Shown: piece after piece, positions 1 to 7,109 of the stretch
Layout: each line of letters begins with the position of its first letter
Numbering within the stretch: the stretch's first letter is position 1
Source: Flavobacteriaceae bacterium UBA7446
Lineage (GTDB): Bacteria; Bacteroidota; Bacteroidia; Flavobacteriales; Flavobacteriaceae
Assembly (NCBI GenBank): GCA_002478685.1
Contig: DLPY01000018.1
Location: forward strand, 1-22,752
Reading direction: 5' to 3'
DNA length: 22,752 nucleotides
Position numbers and translations under genes: made by a program
The notes under the pieces: generated by a model
Told to the model about the DNA's origin: nothing
Seen by the model: only the letters and a program-made list of their open reading frames with translations
Databases searched by the model: none

Positions 1-5
1 GGCTG

Positions 6-78
6 AAGATTAAAAATTAAATCCTACTGGCGCGCACCTTCCTAATAAATAGTTAAGTCTATGGTGCGTGCTAATCTT
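6..78 (-). terminator. Nested inverted repeat, possible terminator of the thioesterase gene
   Basis: Two nested inverted repeats span this stretch. The outer arms are AAGATTA (6-12) and TAATCTT (72-78). The inner arms are GCGCGCACC (30-38) and GGTGCGTGC (63-71), which pair over 9 bp with one G-U, around a 24-nt loop. On the minus strand the hairpin lies just after the stop of the thioesterase gene and is followed by a T-rich run, as expected of an intrinsic terminator, but the T run is displaced from the stem by about 9 nt. A structured RNA or protein-binding site is an alternative. The outer arms could be chance. Confidence 0.35.
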
Positions 79-95
79 AACAATAAAGTATTGTG

Positions 96-605
96 CTACT
101 GAAACAGCGCTTTAAGTTCTGTTGCTTTGTGTGGTTTTAGTTTTCCTGCCAAAATCAAGCTAAGTTGTCTGCGGCGTAGGGCGCCGTCAAAGCGCTTTTG
201 TTCCAATTTCGTTTCGGGAATCAATGTAGGAACCTCCACGGGTTTGCCTTCTTTGCTCACGGCAACAAACGTATAAATTGCCTCGTTTACTTTTTCGCGC
301 GCAGTGCCGTCTTGTGTTTCTATCCACACATCTATAAATACTTCCATAGAGGTACCAAAAGCACGGGAAACTTTTGCTTCAAGTGTAAGTACACTTCCAA
401 GAGGTACGGGCTTTCTAAAATGCACATGATTTACCGAAGCCGTTACCACAATCTGCTCCGAGTGTCGCTGTGCAGCAATGCAGGCCGCACGGTCCATTCG
501 TGCCAACAGTTCGCCACCAAAAAGATTATTGATAGGGTTTGTATCTGAAGGCAGCACCAAGTCGGTCATGACCGTCTTGGATTCCTGTGGGTGCTTTGGT
601 TTCAT
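96..605 (-). CDS. Acyl-CoA thioesterase, hotdog fold (YciA/ACOT-like)
   Basis: This 169-residue protein is a single hotdog-fold acyl-CoA thioesterase, which hydrolyses acyl-CoA to free acid and CoA in the cytoplasm. The N-terminal segment NPINNLFGGELLARMD (about residues 23-38) matches the conserved helix of the YciA/ACOT family, with the conserved Asn before FGG and the acidic residue in the helix. It is followed by VNHVHFRKPVPLGSVL, the typical second strand region. Length is normal for a single-domain member. The start lies 4 nt after the stop of the upstream HU-CCDC81/SPOR gene on the same strand, so the two are probably one transcript. The chain-length preference cannot be read from the sequence. 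Confidence 0.9.
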   Translation of the reverse strand: MKPKHPQESKTVMTDLVLPSDTNPINNLFGGELLARMDRAACIAAQRHSEQIVVTASVNHVHFRKPVPLGSVLTLEAKVSRAFGTSMEVFIDVWIETQDGTAREKVNEAIYTFVAVSKEGKPVEVPTLIPETKLEQKRFDGALRRRQLSLILAGKLKPHKATELKALFQ

Positions 606-609
606 GGAA

Positions 610-1527
610 CTATTTTTTGGTTACCCACGCATCTGGGTAATTGTCGCGCTTTATATCTGCCATGGCATTATACGCTTCGCGTTTTGTGGGGAAAGATGCA
701 AATGACACTTGGTAAAACCCTTGTGGGGTTTGTGCCAACTTTTGTGCGCCATAATAACCTTTTCGTTGCAATGCTGCTACGAGTTTTTTGGCATTTGCCT
801 CATTTCTAAATGACCCTGCAATTACGTGAAATTCTGCAACGGGTTGGTTTTTTTTAGACAATGCAATTTTTAAGGTTGGCAACTCGCCCAAATCATACGC
901 CGATACGGATGCCTGTTCGCGCACTTGCTCCCGCAAGGCTTGTTCAGTTTGCCACTGTATGTCGGCTTGTTGGTTTAAGTAGCTATTTGAGCCAACAGCA
1001 AATAAGGCTAAAACACTTGCAGCAACAACCGCATATCCAACCACACGGCGGGATTTTGTTTGCTCAAGCTCAAAGTAAATCGGTTGTTTGGCAGGTTGTT
1101 CGGCAATGGTTCTAGAAATTGGTTGGGCTGGAACTTCGGAAAGGGCATAACTAGCCGCCAAAAAGTTTAGACCACTTTCGGGAGTAAACACCATTTTTCC
1201 TTCGCTATTTAATACAAAGTCCCCCAAAGTTGGGATGCTAAGCTTTCCTTTTTGAAGCGACTCTTTCCATGTAATGGTCTGTTGGTGCATGTCCATAACC
1301 GCACGCTCATAACTTGTACCATAAGATTTGGCCAAATGCGATGCTAAGGTGCCGTCGTTAGATTGCAGCGTTTCATTAAAGGACAATACTTTTGATGGAG
1401 GGAAATACAGCTGATCGACGGCATCGTAATACGCTGCCTTTTGCTCTACCAAAAAAGCCCCAAAGCCAGGGATGGTAACACAATCATTTCGATATAAAAG
1501 ATAGTGTATATGCGCTGATAACTCCAT
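610..1527 (-). CDS. HU-CCDC81 and SPOR domain-containing membrane protein
   Basis: This is a 305-residue protein. The first ~60 residues (ELSAHIHYLLYRNDCVTIPG, then FGAFLVEQ) match the HU-CCDC81-type N-terminal domain found in Bacteroidota. A hydrophobic segment near the middle (VVGYAVVAASVLALFAVG) is a single membrane span. The last ~75 residues (FHVIAGSFRNEANAKKLVAA onward) form a SPOR domain, a family that binds denuded glycan strands of septal peptidoglycan. The likely topology is a cytoplasmic DNA-binding-like domain tethered to a periplasmic cell-wall-binding domain, which would suit a link between cell division and the chromosome; that role is inference. An in-frame ATG lies five codons upstream, but a TACATTTG promoter box falls between the two, so the inner ATG is chosen. 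Confidence 0.85.
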   Translation of the reverse strand: MELSAHIHYLLYRNDCVTIPGFGAFLVEQKAAYYDAVDQLYFPPSKVLSFNETLQSNDGTLASHLAKSYGTSYERAVMDMHQQTITWKESLQKGKLSIPTLGDFVLNSEGKMVFTPESGLNFLAASYALSEVPAQPISRTIAEQPAKQPIYFELEQTKSRRVVGYAVVAASVLALFAVGSNSYLNQQADIQWQTEQALREQVREQASVSAYDLGELPTLKIALSKKNQPVAEFHVIAGSFRNEANAKKLVAALQRKGYYGAQKLAQTPQGFYQVSFASFPTKREAYNAMADIKRDNYPDAWVTKK

Positions 1528-1531
1528 TACA

Positions 1532-1539
1532 CAAATGTA
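1532..1539 (-). promoter_or_regulatory. -7 box TACATTTG of the HU-CCDC81/SPOR operon
   Basis: The minus strand reads TACATTTG, a perfect match to the Bacteroidota -7 consensus TAnnTTTG. It ends only 4 nt before the chosen ATG. A transcript starting 5-7 nt downstream would have almost no leader. No clear TTG -33 element is seen at the right distance, so the box could be chance. Confidence 0.4.
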
Positions 1540-1597
1540 CATTTTTTAGTGAAACCTTAAAAGTTCTGTTTTTGTATTTTTACGGGACCTTAATCTT

Positions 1598-2692
1598 ATG
1601 GAAAAAACTGAACTTATTGCTACACTAGCCCTCACAAAAATGTCCAAAATTGGGTGTATTACCGCCCGAAAACTTATTAGTCATTTTGGAAGTGCGGCTG
1701 CTGTTTTTGAAAATATCAAGCACACAAACGAATCGCCTTATCAATCCATTTCAAAAGTTTTTAAAAGTACTGAAAAACATCATGTTGTTAGGGCAGCTGA
1801 AAAAGAAGTTGCGCTTATGGAAAAGTGCAATATCAATTGGATTTCCTATTTAGATACCGCCTTTCCTGCCCCGCTAAACCAATGCGCAGATGCGCCGCTT
1901 GTGTTGTTTTACTCTGGACAGCCTTTTCCCCCAACTACCAGAATTGTTAGTATTGTAGGAACACGGCAACCAAGCTCACAAGGCAAGGCTTTTGTAAAGC
2001 AGTTGGTAGCAGAGCTTGCCCTATATCAGCCCGTAATTGTATCGGGGTTTGCCTATGGCATTGACATCGAAGCACATCTTGCAGCACTTGACAATGGGTT
2101 AATTACTTTTGGTTGTTTTGGGCACGGTATTTTAGGGTGCTACCCCAAGCCGCATGCTAGGTACCGAAAACGCATAGAAAAAACAGGTGGTTTTTTGTCT
2201 GAAGTTTGGGCAAATGAGCCTTTTCAAAGATCGCATTTTTTGCAGCGCAATCGCATTATAGCAGGTTTGGCACAAGCCACCATAATTGTAGAGTCTAGAG
2301 AAAAAGGCGGTGCGCTGACCACCACACAATATGCGCTTAGCTATCAGCGCGATGTATTTGCTGCGCCAGGCAGACCCACTGACGCTACCGCAAGCGGTTG
2401 TTTGAAGCTTATCAAAAACAGACAAGCAGAATGCATAACAAGCGGCGAAGATGTAGCGCGATTATTAGGTTGGAAACAACAACAAAACCCTATTGCACAA
2501 CCAAAACTTTTTGTTGAACTCAATGAAAAGGAAAAGCGGGTATTAAGCCATATGAGCAATGCCCCAAAACACATTGACCTTATTGCATTAGATGCCACCC
2601 TTAGAGTTAGCGAAGTAGCAAGTATTTTGTTTCAACTGGAAATGAAAGGCGCCGTAATAGCGCAAGCTGGAAAACAATTTAAAATGATTTAG
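1598..2692 (+). CDS. dprA: DNA-processing protein DprA
   Basis: This 364-residue protein is DprA/Smf, which loads RecA onto incoming single-stranded DNA during natural transformation. The N-terminal helix-hairpin-helix-like region contains KIGCITARKLISHFGS. The Rossmann-like core shows GTRQPSSQGK, SGFAYGIDIEAH, GHGILGCYP, FLQRNRIIAGL and GGALTTTQYAL, the standard DprA landmarks. The C-terminal ~60 residues (LNEKEKRVLSHM onward) are the winged-helix domain. Length is typical. The gene converges on trpS with a 14-nt overlap of coding ends. Its functional partner recA lies about 2 kb downstream but not in the same transcription unit. Confidence 0.97.
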   Translation: MEKTELIATLALTKMSKIGCITARKLISHFGSAAAVFENIKHTNESPYQSISKVFKSTEKHHVVRAAEKEVALMEKCNINWISYLDTAFPAPLNQCADAPLVLFYSGQPFPPTTRIVSIVGTRQPSSQGKAFVKQLVAELALYQPVIVSGFAYGIDIEAHLAALDNGLITFGCFGHGILGCYPKPHARYRKRIEKTGGFLSEVWANEPFQRSHFLQRNRIIAGLAQATIIVESREKGGALTTTQYALSYQRDVFAAPGRPTDATASGCLKLIKNRQAECITSGEDVARLLGWKQQQNPIAQPKLFVELNEKEKRVLSHMSNAPKHIDLIALDATLRVSEVASILFQLEMKGAVIAQAGKQFKMI

Positions 2693-3662
2693 GCGAAAAG
2701 CCGATGTTTTTCCGCACACGCTGCAAAACCTCATGCGCAGCGCGACGCGCTTTTTCAGCCCCTTTTTGGAGTTGCTCCTCCAACATATCAGGTTGTTGCA
2801 TGTAGGTGTCAAACTGTATTCTAGCTTCCGCAAAGCGTTCTATAATTGCTTCAAACAATGCTTGCTTTGCATGACCATAACCAAAACCTCCGGCTTCGTA
2901 ATTAGTTCGCATTTTGGCAATCTCACTTTCGTTTGCAATAAGCGAATACAACGAAAATACCGTACAAGAGTCTGGGTTTTTAGGTGCCTCCATTGGTGTG
3001 CTATCTGTGGCAATTGACATTACTTGCTTACGCAGCTTTTTCTCTGGTAAAAAAATGTCAATGGTATTGTCTTTGGATTTGCTCATTTTGCTGCCATCTG
3101 TTCCCAGAACATACTGGGTGTCGGTTTGGAGTTTTGCCTCTGGTAGCACAAAGGTCTCGCCATAAGCAGCATGAAAACGACTAGCGACATCCCTAGCCAT
3201 TTCAAGGTGTTGTAATTGATCTTTTCCAACCGGAACCCACTGAGCATCATACAACAAAATATCTGCTGCCATAAGCATGGGATAGGTAAACAATCCAGCG
3301 TTTACGTCTTCCAGTCGGTCTGACTTATCTTTGAAAGAATGTGCCAAAGACAGTCTGCTAAAAGGGAAACAACAGTTTAAATACCATGCCAATTCGGTTA
3401 CTTCTGGAACATCTGACTGCCTGTAAAAACAGGCTTTTTCAGTATCTAGCCCACAAGCTAACCACGCTGCTGCAGTAGATAAAGTGTTGGATTTTAACTT
3501 TGTAGCATCTTTGATTTGCGTAAGGGAATGCATATTGGCTATAAACAAAAACGCCTCTTCACTGCTTTGTTTTGCCATCTCAATAGCAGGAAGAATAGCG
3601 CCTAATAAATTGCCCAAATGCGGGGTGCCTGTGCTTTGAATACCCGTAAGGATGCGTGCCAT
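2679..3662 (-). CDS. trpS: Tryptophanyl-tRNA synthetase
   Basis: This 327-residue class I aminoacyl-tRNA synthetase charges tRNA-Trp with tryptophan using ATP. The start MARILTGIQSTGTPHLGNLL carries the HIGH-equivalent motif (TPHLGN), and GSKMSKSKDN is the KMSKS signature loop. The core (GKDQLQHLEMARDVA) matches bacterial TrpS, and the length is normal. The open frame extends 14 codons further upstream, but the family begins at MARILTG-like sequence and the upstream stretch holds a promoter box, so 3662 is preferred. The last 14 nt overlap the end of dprA on the opposite strand. It is divergent from the plsC-like gene with a 59-bp gap. Confidence 0.97.
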   Translation of the reverse strand: MARILTGIQSTGTPHLGNLLGAILPAIEMAKQSSEEAFLFIANMHSLTQIKDATKLKSNTLSTAAAWLACGLDTEKACFYRQSDVPEVTELAWYLNCCFPFSRLSLAHSFKDKSDRLEDVNAGLFTYPMLMAADILLYDAQWVPVGKDQLQHLEMARDVASRFHAAYGETFVLPEAKLQTDTQYVLGTDGSKMSKSKDNTIDIFLPEKKLRKQVMSIATDSTPMEAPKNPDSCTVFSLYSLIANESEIAKMRTNYEAGGFGYGHAKQALFEAIIERFAEARIQFDTYMQQPDMLEEQLQKGAEKARRAAHEVLQRVRKNIGFSPKSF

Positions 3663-3678
3663 AGAAATTGTATCTGCA

Positions 3679-3686
3679 CAAAAATA
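3679..3686 (-). promoter_or_regulatory. -7 box TATTTTTG of trpS
   Basis: The minus strand reads TATTTTTG, matching TAnnTTTG, 16 nt upstream of the trpS ATG. A TTG lies about 15 nt upstream of the box, slightly closer than the usual spacing. The predicted leader is roughly 10 nt. Confidence 0.4.
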
Positions 3687-3708
3687 ACGGATTTCACGCA
3701 TCAATTGC

Positions 3709-3716
3709 TATTTTTG
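3709..3716 (+). promoter_or_regulatory. -7 box TATTTTTG of the plsC-like gene
   Basis: The plus strand reads TATTTTTG, a full match to TAnnTTTG, ending 5 nt before the ATG at 3722. If used, transcription would start at or next to the start codon, giving a leaderless or near-leaderless mRNA. No convincing -33 TTG is seen. Confidence 0.35.
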
Positions 3717-3721
3717 GCACT

Positions 3722-4477
3722 ATGGTTTATGTCCGCAAGGCTCTTTTAGGACTTTGGAACATTTGGTTTTACATATTAGCTGGGGTTGGGCTATTACTCT
3801 GTTTCCCTTTTTTATTGATTTGCCTCACGAGGGAAAAGTGGTATGCTGGTATTTTCTATGCTGGGCGCTATTTTTGGGCGCCTCTTATCATGTTGGGCAT
3901 GGGGTTTATTCCAGTTATCAAATACAACGCCAAAATAGACTACAGTAAGCCGCATATGTTTATTGCCAACCACTTAAGCATGATTGACATCTTGATGGCG
4001 TTTATGACTATTCGAAAACCTGCGGTTTTTGTGGGGAAAATGGAATTGGACCGCATTCCACTATTTGCTACAATTTATAAGCGAGGTGCTATTTTAGTCA
4101 ACCGGGATAGCGCGTGGAGTAGAAAAAATGTATATAAGCAAGCCAAGCGTAAGATTGCATTGGGCTTTGGTATCATGATTTACCCAGAAGGTTTGGTGCC
4201 CGAACCAGACGTTTTTTTAGCTCCTTTTAAAAATGGTGCGTTTAGTATTGCCATTGAGCATCAAGTCCCTATTGTTCCTATTACGCTTCCCGATTGCAAA
4301 AGGCGCTTCCCCTTTCAGTTTTCATACAAGTATTGGGTAGGAAAACCTGGAATTGTTCGTGCTAATGTACATGCTGCTGTAAGTACACAAGGGCTGAGTC
4401 AAGAAGATGTACCTGCCTTAAAAGAACAGGTATATCAGTTTATGAGCGAAACACTCAAAAAGGAGGGGTATAAATAA
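3722..4477 (+). CDS. 1-acyl-sn-glycerol-3-phosphate acyltransferase (PlsC family)
   Basis: This 251-residue membrane acyltransferase belongs to the PlsC/LPLAT family, which transfers an acyl chain to lysophosphatidic acid to make phosphatidic acid for phospholipids. Hydrophobic segments near the N-terminus (WFYILAGVGLLLCFPFLLI) anchor it in the inner membrane. The catalytic HX4D motif is NHLSMID, followed by a glycine-containing substrate block (AILVNRDSAWSRKN) and the YPEG motif. Length is typical. The frame opens earlier at a TTG (3668), but that would lie upstream of the probable promoter box; the ATG at 3722 gives a normal start. It ends 3 nt before the end of convergent recA. Family acyltransferases with other acceptors, such as ornithine lipid synthesis, cannot be excluded. 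Confidence 0.9.
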   Translation: MVYVRKALLGLWNIWFYILAGVGLLLCFPFLLICLTREKWYAGIFYAGRYFWAPLIMLGMGFIPVIKYNAKIDYSKPHMFIANHLSMIDILMAFMTIRKPAVFVGKMELDRIPLFATIYKRGAILVNRDSAWSRKNVYKQAKRKIALGFGIMIYPEGLVPEPDVFLAPFKNGAFSIAIEHQVPIVPITLPDCKRRFPFQFSYKYWVGKPGIVRANVHAAVSTQGLSQEDVPALKEQVYQFMSETLKKEGYK

Positions 4478-4480
4478 GTG

Positions 4481-5485
4481 TTATTCTGCTGCTGCGATAA
4501 TGTCTTTAATCTTGCCTTCAATTTCTTCGGAAAGTTCTGGGTTATCATCCAAAAGTGTTTTTACAGCATCTCTGCCTTGACCTAATTTGGTGTCACCATA
4601 ACTAAACCATGAGCCGCTCTTTTTGATAATATCTGCTTCCACGCCAATGTCTAGCAATTCGCCAATTCGCGAAATCCCCTTGCCGTACATAATGTCAAAC
4701 TCCACCGTTTTAAACGGCGGTGCTACTTTGTTTTTCACTACTTTAACTCGGGTTTTGTTCCCCATAACGGCACCATTAGTGTCTTTAATTTGGGTAGAAC
4801 GCCTGATATCCAAGCGCACCGAAGCGTAAAATTTTAGTGCATTTCCACCCGTAGTGGTTTCAGGGTTGCCAAACATGATGCCAATTTTTTCTCGTAATTG
4901 ATTGATAAAAATTACGGTACAGTTTGTTTTGCTAATCGATGAGGTCAGTTTACGCAAGGCTTGCGACATCAATCGAGCGTGTAGCCCCATTTTAGAATCG
5001 CCCATTTCCCCTTCTATCTCACTTTTGGGGGTAAGTGCTGCAACAGAGTCTACCACCACTATATCTACTGCTCCAGAACGAATCAAGTTGTCTGCAATCT
5101 CTAAGGCTTGCTCTCCGTGGTCAGGCTGCGAAATGATGAGTTCATCAATTTCCACACCCAAACTTTTGGCATAGTAGCGGTCAAAAGCGTGTTCTGCATC
5201 AATAAAAGCTGCAATGCCACCTGCTTTTTGGCATTCAGCAATGGCGTGCAATGTCAGTGTGGTTTTTCCTGAGGATTCTGGTCCGTAGATTTCAACAACC
5301 CTACCACGTGGATAGCCTCCTACGCCCAACGCTACATCAAGTCCTAGCGAACCGGACGATATGACTTCTACCTGCTCGGTAACATTATCGCCCATTTTCA
5401 TTACGGTGCCTTTACCGTAGGCTTTATCAAGTTTGTCTAACGTTAGCTGAAGTGCTTTTAGTTTTGCGTCTTTTTCGTTGCCCAT
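4481..5485 (-). CDS. recA: Recombinase RecA
   Basis: This 334-residue protein is RecA, the ATP-dependent strand-exchange recombinase and SOS co-protease. The Walker A motif GPESSGKT is at residues 68-75, the Walker B strand region is [12 protein letters not shown], loop L1 is [20 protein letters not shown], and loop L2 is [19 protein letters not shown]. Length is normal, and the short acidic tail is typical of Bacteroidota. Upstream on the minus strand there is a GGAAG stretch about 12 nt before the ATG and a TACCTTAG sequence (one mismatch to TAnnTTTG). No LexA-type operator was recognised. The gene converges on the plsC-like gene with 3 nt between stops. Confidence 0.99.
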   Translation of the reverse strand: MGNEKDAKLKALQLTLDKLDKAYGKGTVMKMGDNVTEQVEVISSGSLGLDVALGVGGYPRGRVVEIYGPESSGKTTLTLHAIAECQKAGGIAAFIDAEHAFDRYYAKSLGVEIDELIISQPDHGEQALEIADNLIRSGAVDIVVVDSVAALTPKSEIEGEMGDSKMGLHARLMSQALRKLTSSISKTNCTVIFINQLREKIGIMFGNPETTTGGNALKFYASVRLDIRRSTQIKDTNGAVMGNKTRVKVVKNKVAPPFKTVEFDIMYGKGISRIGELLDIGVEADIIKKSGSWFSYGDTKLGQGRDAVKTLLDDNPELSEEIEGKIKDIIAAAE

Positions 5486-5538
5486 GCTTCGTTTTTTTAC
5501 TTCCTGCTAAGGTACAATTTTTCTATAGCACGGCCTTT

Positions 5539-5567
5539 TTGTACGCATTTTTAATTTGATACCTTTG
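5539..5567 (+). promoter_or_regulatory. Promoter of the trhO-gldH-PBP1A cluster
   Basis: TTG at 5539-5541 and TACCTTTG at 5560-5567 are separated by 18 nt, a good match to the Bacteroidota TTG-N17-20-TAnnTTTG promoter. The box ends 25 nt before the trhO ATG. This is the clearest promoter in the window and probably drives all three overlapping genes. Confidence 0.6.
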
Positions 5568-5592
5568 TAATGTAATCTTAATCCTGTATAGC

Positions 5593-6630
5593 ATGCAACT
5601 GTACAACAAATTAAGCGCACAAGAACGCGCTGCGCTGATAGATGAGGCTGGTGAAGAACGCCTGACCCTATCGTTTTATGCCTACGCACACATTGGCAAT
5701 CCGCAAATGCTGCGGGATCATCTTTTTATTTCGTGGAATGTCCTAGGTGTTTTGGGGCGTATTTATGTGGCACACGAGGGTGTAAATGCACAGCTTTCGG
5801 TGCCTGCACCCCAATTTGATGCCTTTAAAAAACACCTAGACAGCATTGATTTTTTAAATGGTATTCGGCTTAATATTGCTGTAGAGCAAGACAATAAATC
5901 GTTTTTAAAACTCAAAATAAAAGTGCGCAATAAAATTGTCGCAGATGGTTTGAATGATAACACTTTCGATGTAACTAACAAAGGTGTCCATGTAAATGCT
6001 GCCGAGTTTAATGCTCTTTCCGGTCAAGACGATACCATAGTGATAGATATGCGCAATCATTACGAAAGTGAAATTGGTCATTTTGAAGGGGCCATAACCC
6101 CTGACGTGGATACGTTTCGTGATTCGTTACCCATCATCGAAGAAGACCTTTCTGAACATAAGGAAGATAAAAATCTCGTGATGTATTGCACTGGAGGTAT
6201 TCGTTGCGAAAAAGCTAGTGCCTACTTTAAACACAAAGGATTTAAAAAGGTTTATCAGCTTGAAGGTGGCATCATTGAGTATGCCCGACAGGTCAAAAGC
6301 CAAAGGCTTGAAAATAAGTTTGTAGGAAAGAATTTTGTGTTTGATGAGCGTCGTAGCGAGGCTATCTCAGAAGATGTCATTGCCAGTTGTCACCAATGCG
6401 GTGCGCCATGTGACACCCACATCAATTGTGCCAACGAAGCCTGTCATTTGCTGTTTATTCAGTGCCCTTCTTGTGCCGAAAAATTTAACCAATGTTGCTC
6501 CAATGCTTGTGCGGAAATTGTTGCATTGCCCGAAGCCAAGCAAAAAGCAATGCGCAAAGGCAATCATAACAGCAACAAAATCTTTAAAAAGGGACGCGCC
6601 CATCACCTAAAGACGGTTCATCATTCGTGA
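5593..6630 (+). CDS. trhO: tRNA uridine(34) hydroxylase TrhO (YceA, rhodanese family)
   Basis: This 345-residue protein matches TrhO/YceA, which hydroxylates U34 of certain tRNAs to 5-hydroxyuridine using oxygen. An N-terminal acylphosphatase-like domain (SFYAYAHIGNPQMLRDHLF, GRIYVAHEGVNAQLSV) precedes a rhodanese domain whose active-site loop is YCTGGIRCEKA, with the catalytic Cys near residue 199. The C-terminal ~45 residues are cysteine-rich with repeated CxxC pairs (CHQCGAPC, CPSC, CCSNAC), suggesting metal binding, followed by a basic tail. Length fits the family. The stop codon overlaps the GTG start of gldH by 4 nt (GTGA), so translation is probably coupled. Confidence 0.95.
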   Translation: MQLYNKLSAQERAALIDEAGEERLTLSFYAYAHIGNPQMLRDHLFISWNVLGVLGRIYVAHEGVNAQLSVPAPQFDAFKKHLDSIDFLNGIRLNIAVEQDNKSFLKLKIKVRNKIVADGLNDNTFDVTNKGVHVNAAEFNALSGQDDTIVIDMRNHYESEIGHFEGAITPDVDTFRDSLPIIEEDLSEHKEDKNLVMYCTGGIRCEKASAYFKHKGFKKVYQLEGGIIEYARQVKSQRLENKFVGKNFVFDERRSEAISEDVIASCHQCGAPCDTHINCANEACHLLFIQCPSCAEKFNQCCSNACAEIVALPEAKQKAMRKGNHNSNKIFKKGRAHHLKTVHHS

Positions 6631-7109
6631 CAAAAACATTTTTTCTTATTGCCTCAATGTTTTTATTGGTAGGTTGTTCCAGCCAAGAAGAATTGCTATT
6701 TGAAGAGCTTCCAAAAGAGGGTTGGGTGCAAGACCAATGGGTAGCATTTAGCTATAAACATCGCCTCCCCGAAAAAGAAGTTGCTATACATTGGATATTA
6801 CGTCACGACGATGATTATCCCTTTTCAAATATCCATTTTATTGCCAATTGGCGCAACCCAAAAGGTGTTGAGGGGACCGACACGCTAAGCTATTTGTTGG
6901 CACAGCCTAACGGCAAATGGCTAGGGAAAGGGCTATACATTAAAGAACATCGTTTGCCTTTTGTGGAACGCTTTTTGCTAGATGAGCCTGGTGTGTATCA
7001 ATTTCGCGTACGCCCAGCAGTGCGTGCTACCGAAAAATTGGTTGCTGATAAAACATTACCCGGAATTCATCAAGTTGGAATTGCATTAAACCCAATTTTA
7101 AATGACTAA
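6627..7109 (+). CDS. gldH: Gliding motility lipoprotein GldH
   Basis: This 160-residue lipoprotein resembles GldH, one of the Gld lipoproteins needed for gliding and T9SS function in flavobacteria. A short signal peptide ends in the lipobox LLVGC (Cys near residue 17). The core contains YPFSNIHFIANW and LLAQPNGKWLGKG, which match the family; the latter half (PFVERFLLDEPGVYQFRVRP) is also characteristic. The start is GTG at 6627 overlapping the trhO stop, since the lipoprotein signal begins right there and no in-frame ATG precedes it. The 3' end overlaps the PBP1A start by 8 nt. The recognition is from motif memory of a small divergent family. Confidence 0.85.
   Translation: MTKTFFLIASMFLLVGCSSQEELLFEELPKEGWVQDQWVAFSYKHRLPEKEVAIHWILRHDDDYPFSNIHFIANWRNPKGVEGTDTLSYLLAQPNGKWLGKGLYIKEHRLPFVERFLLDEPGVYQFRVRPAVRATEKLVADKTLPGIHQVGIALNPILND

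Noticed and set aside
3663..3721. Extended N-termini of trpS (to 3704) and the plsC-like gene (to TTG 3668)
   Set aside because: The extensions overlap each other and cover the probable promoter boxes, and family members start at the inner ATGs.
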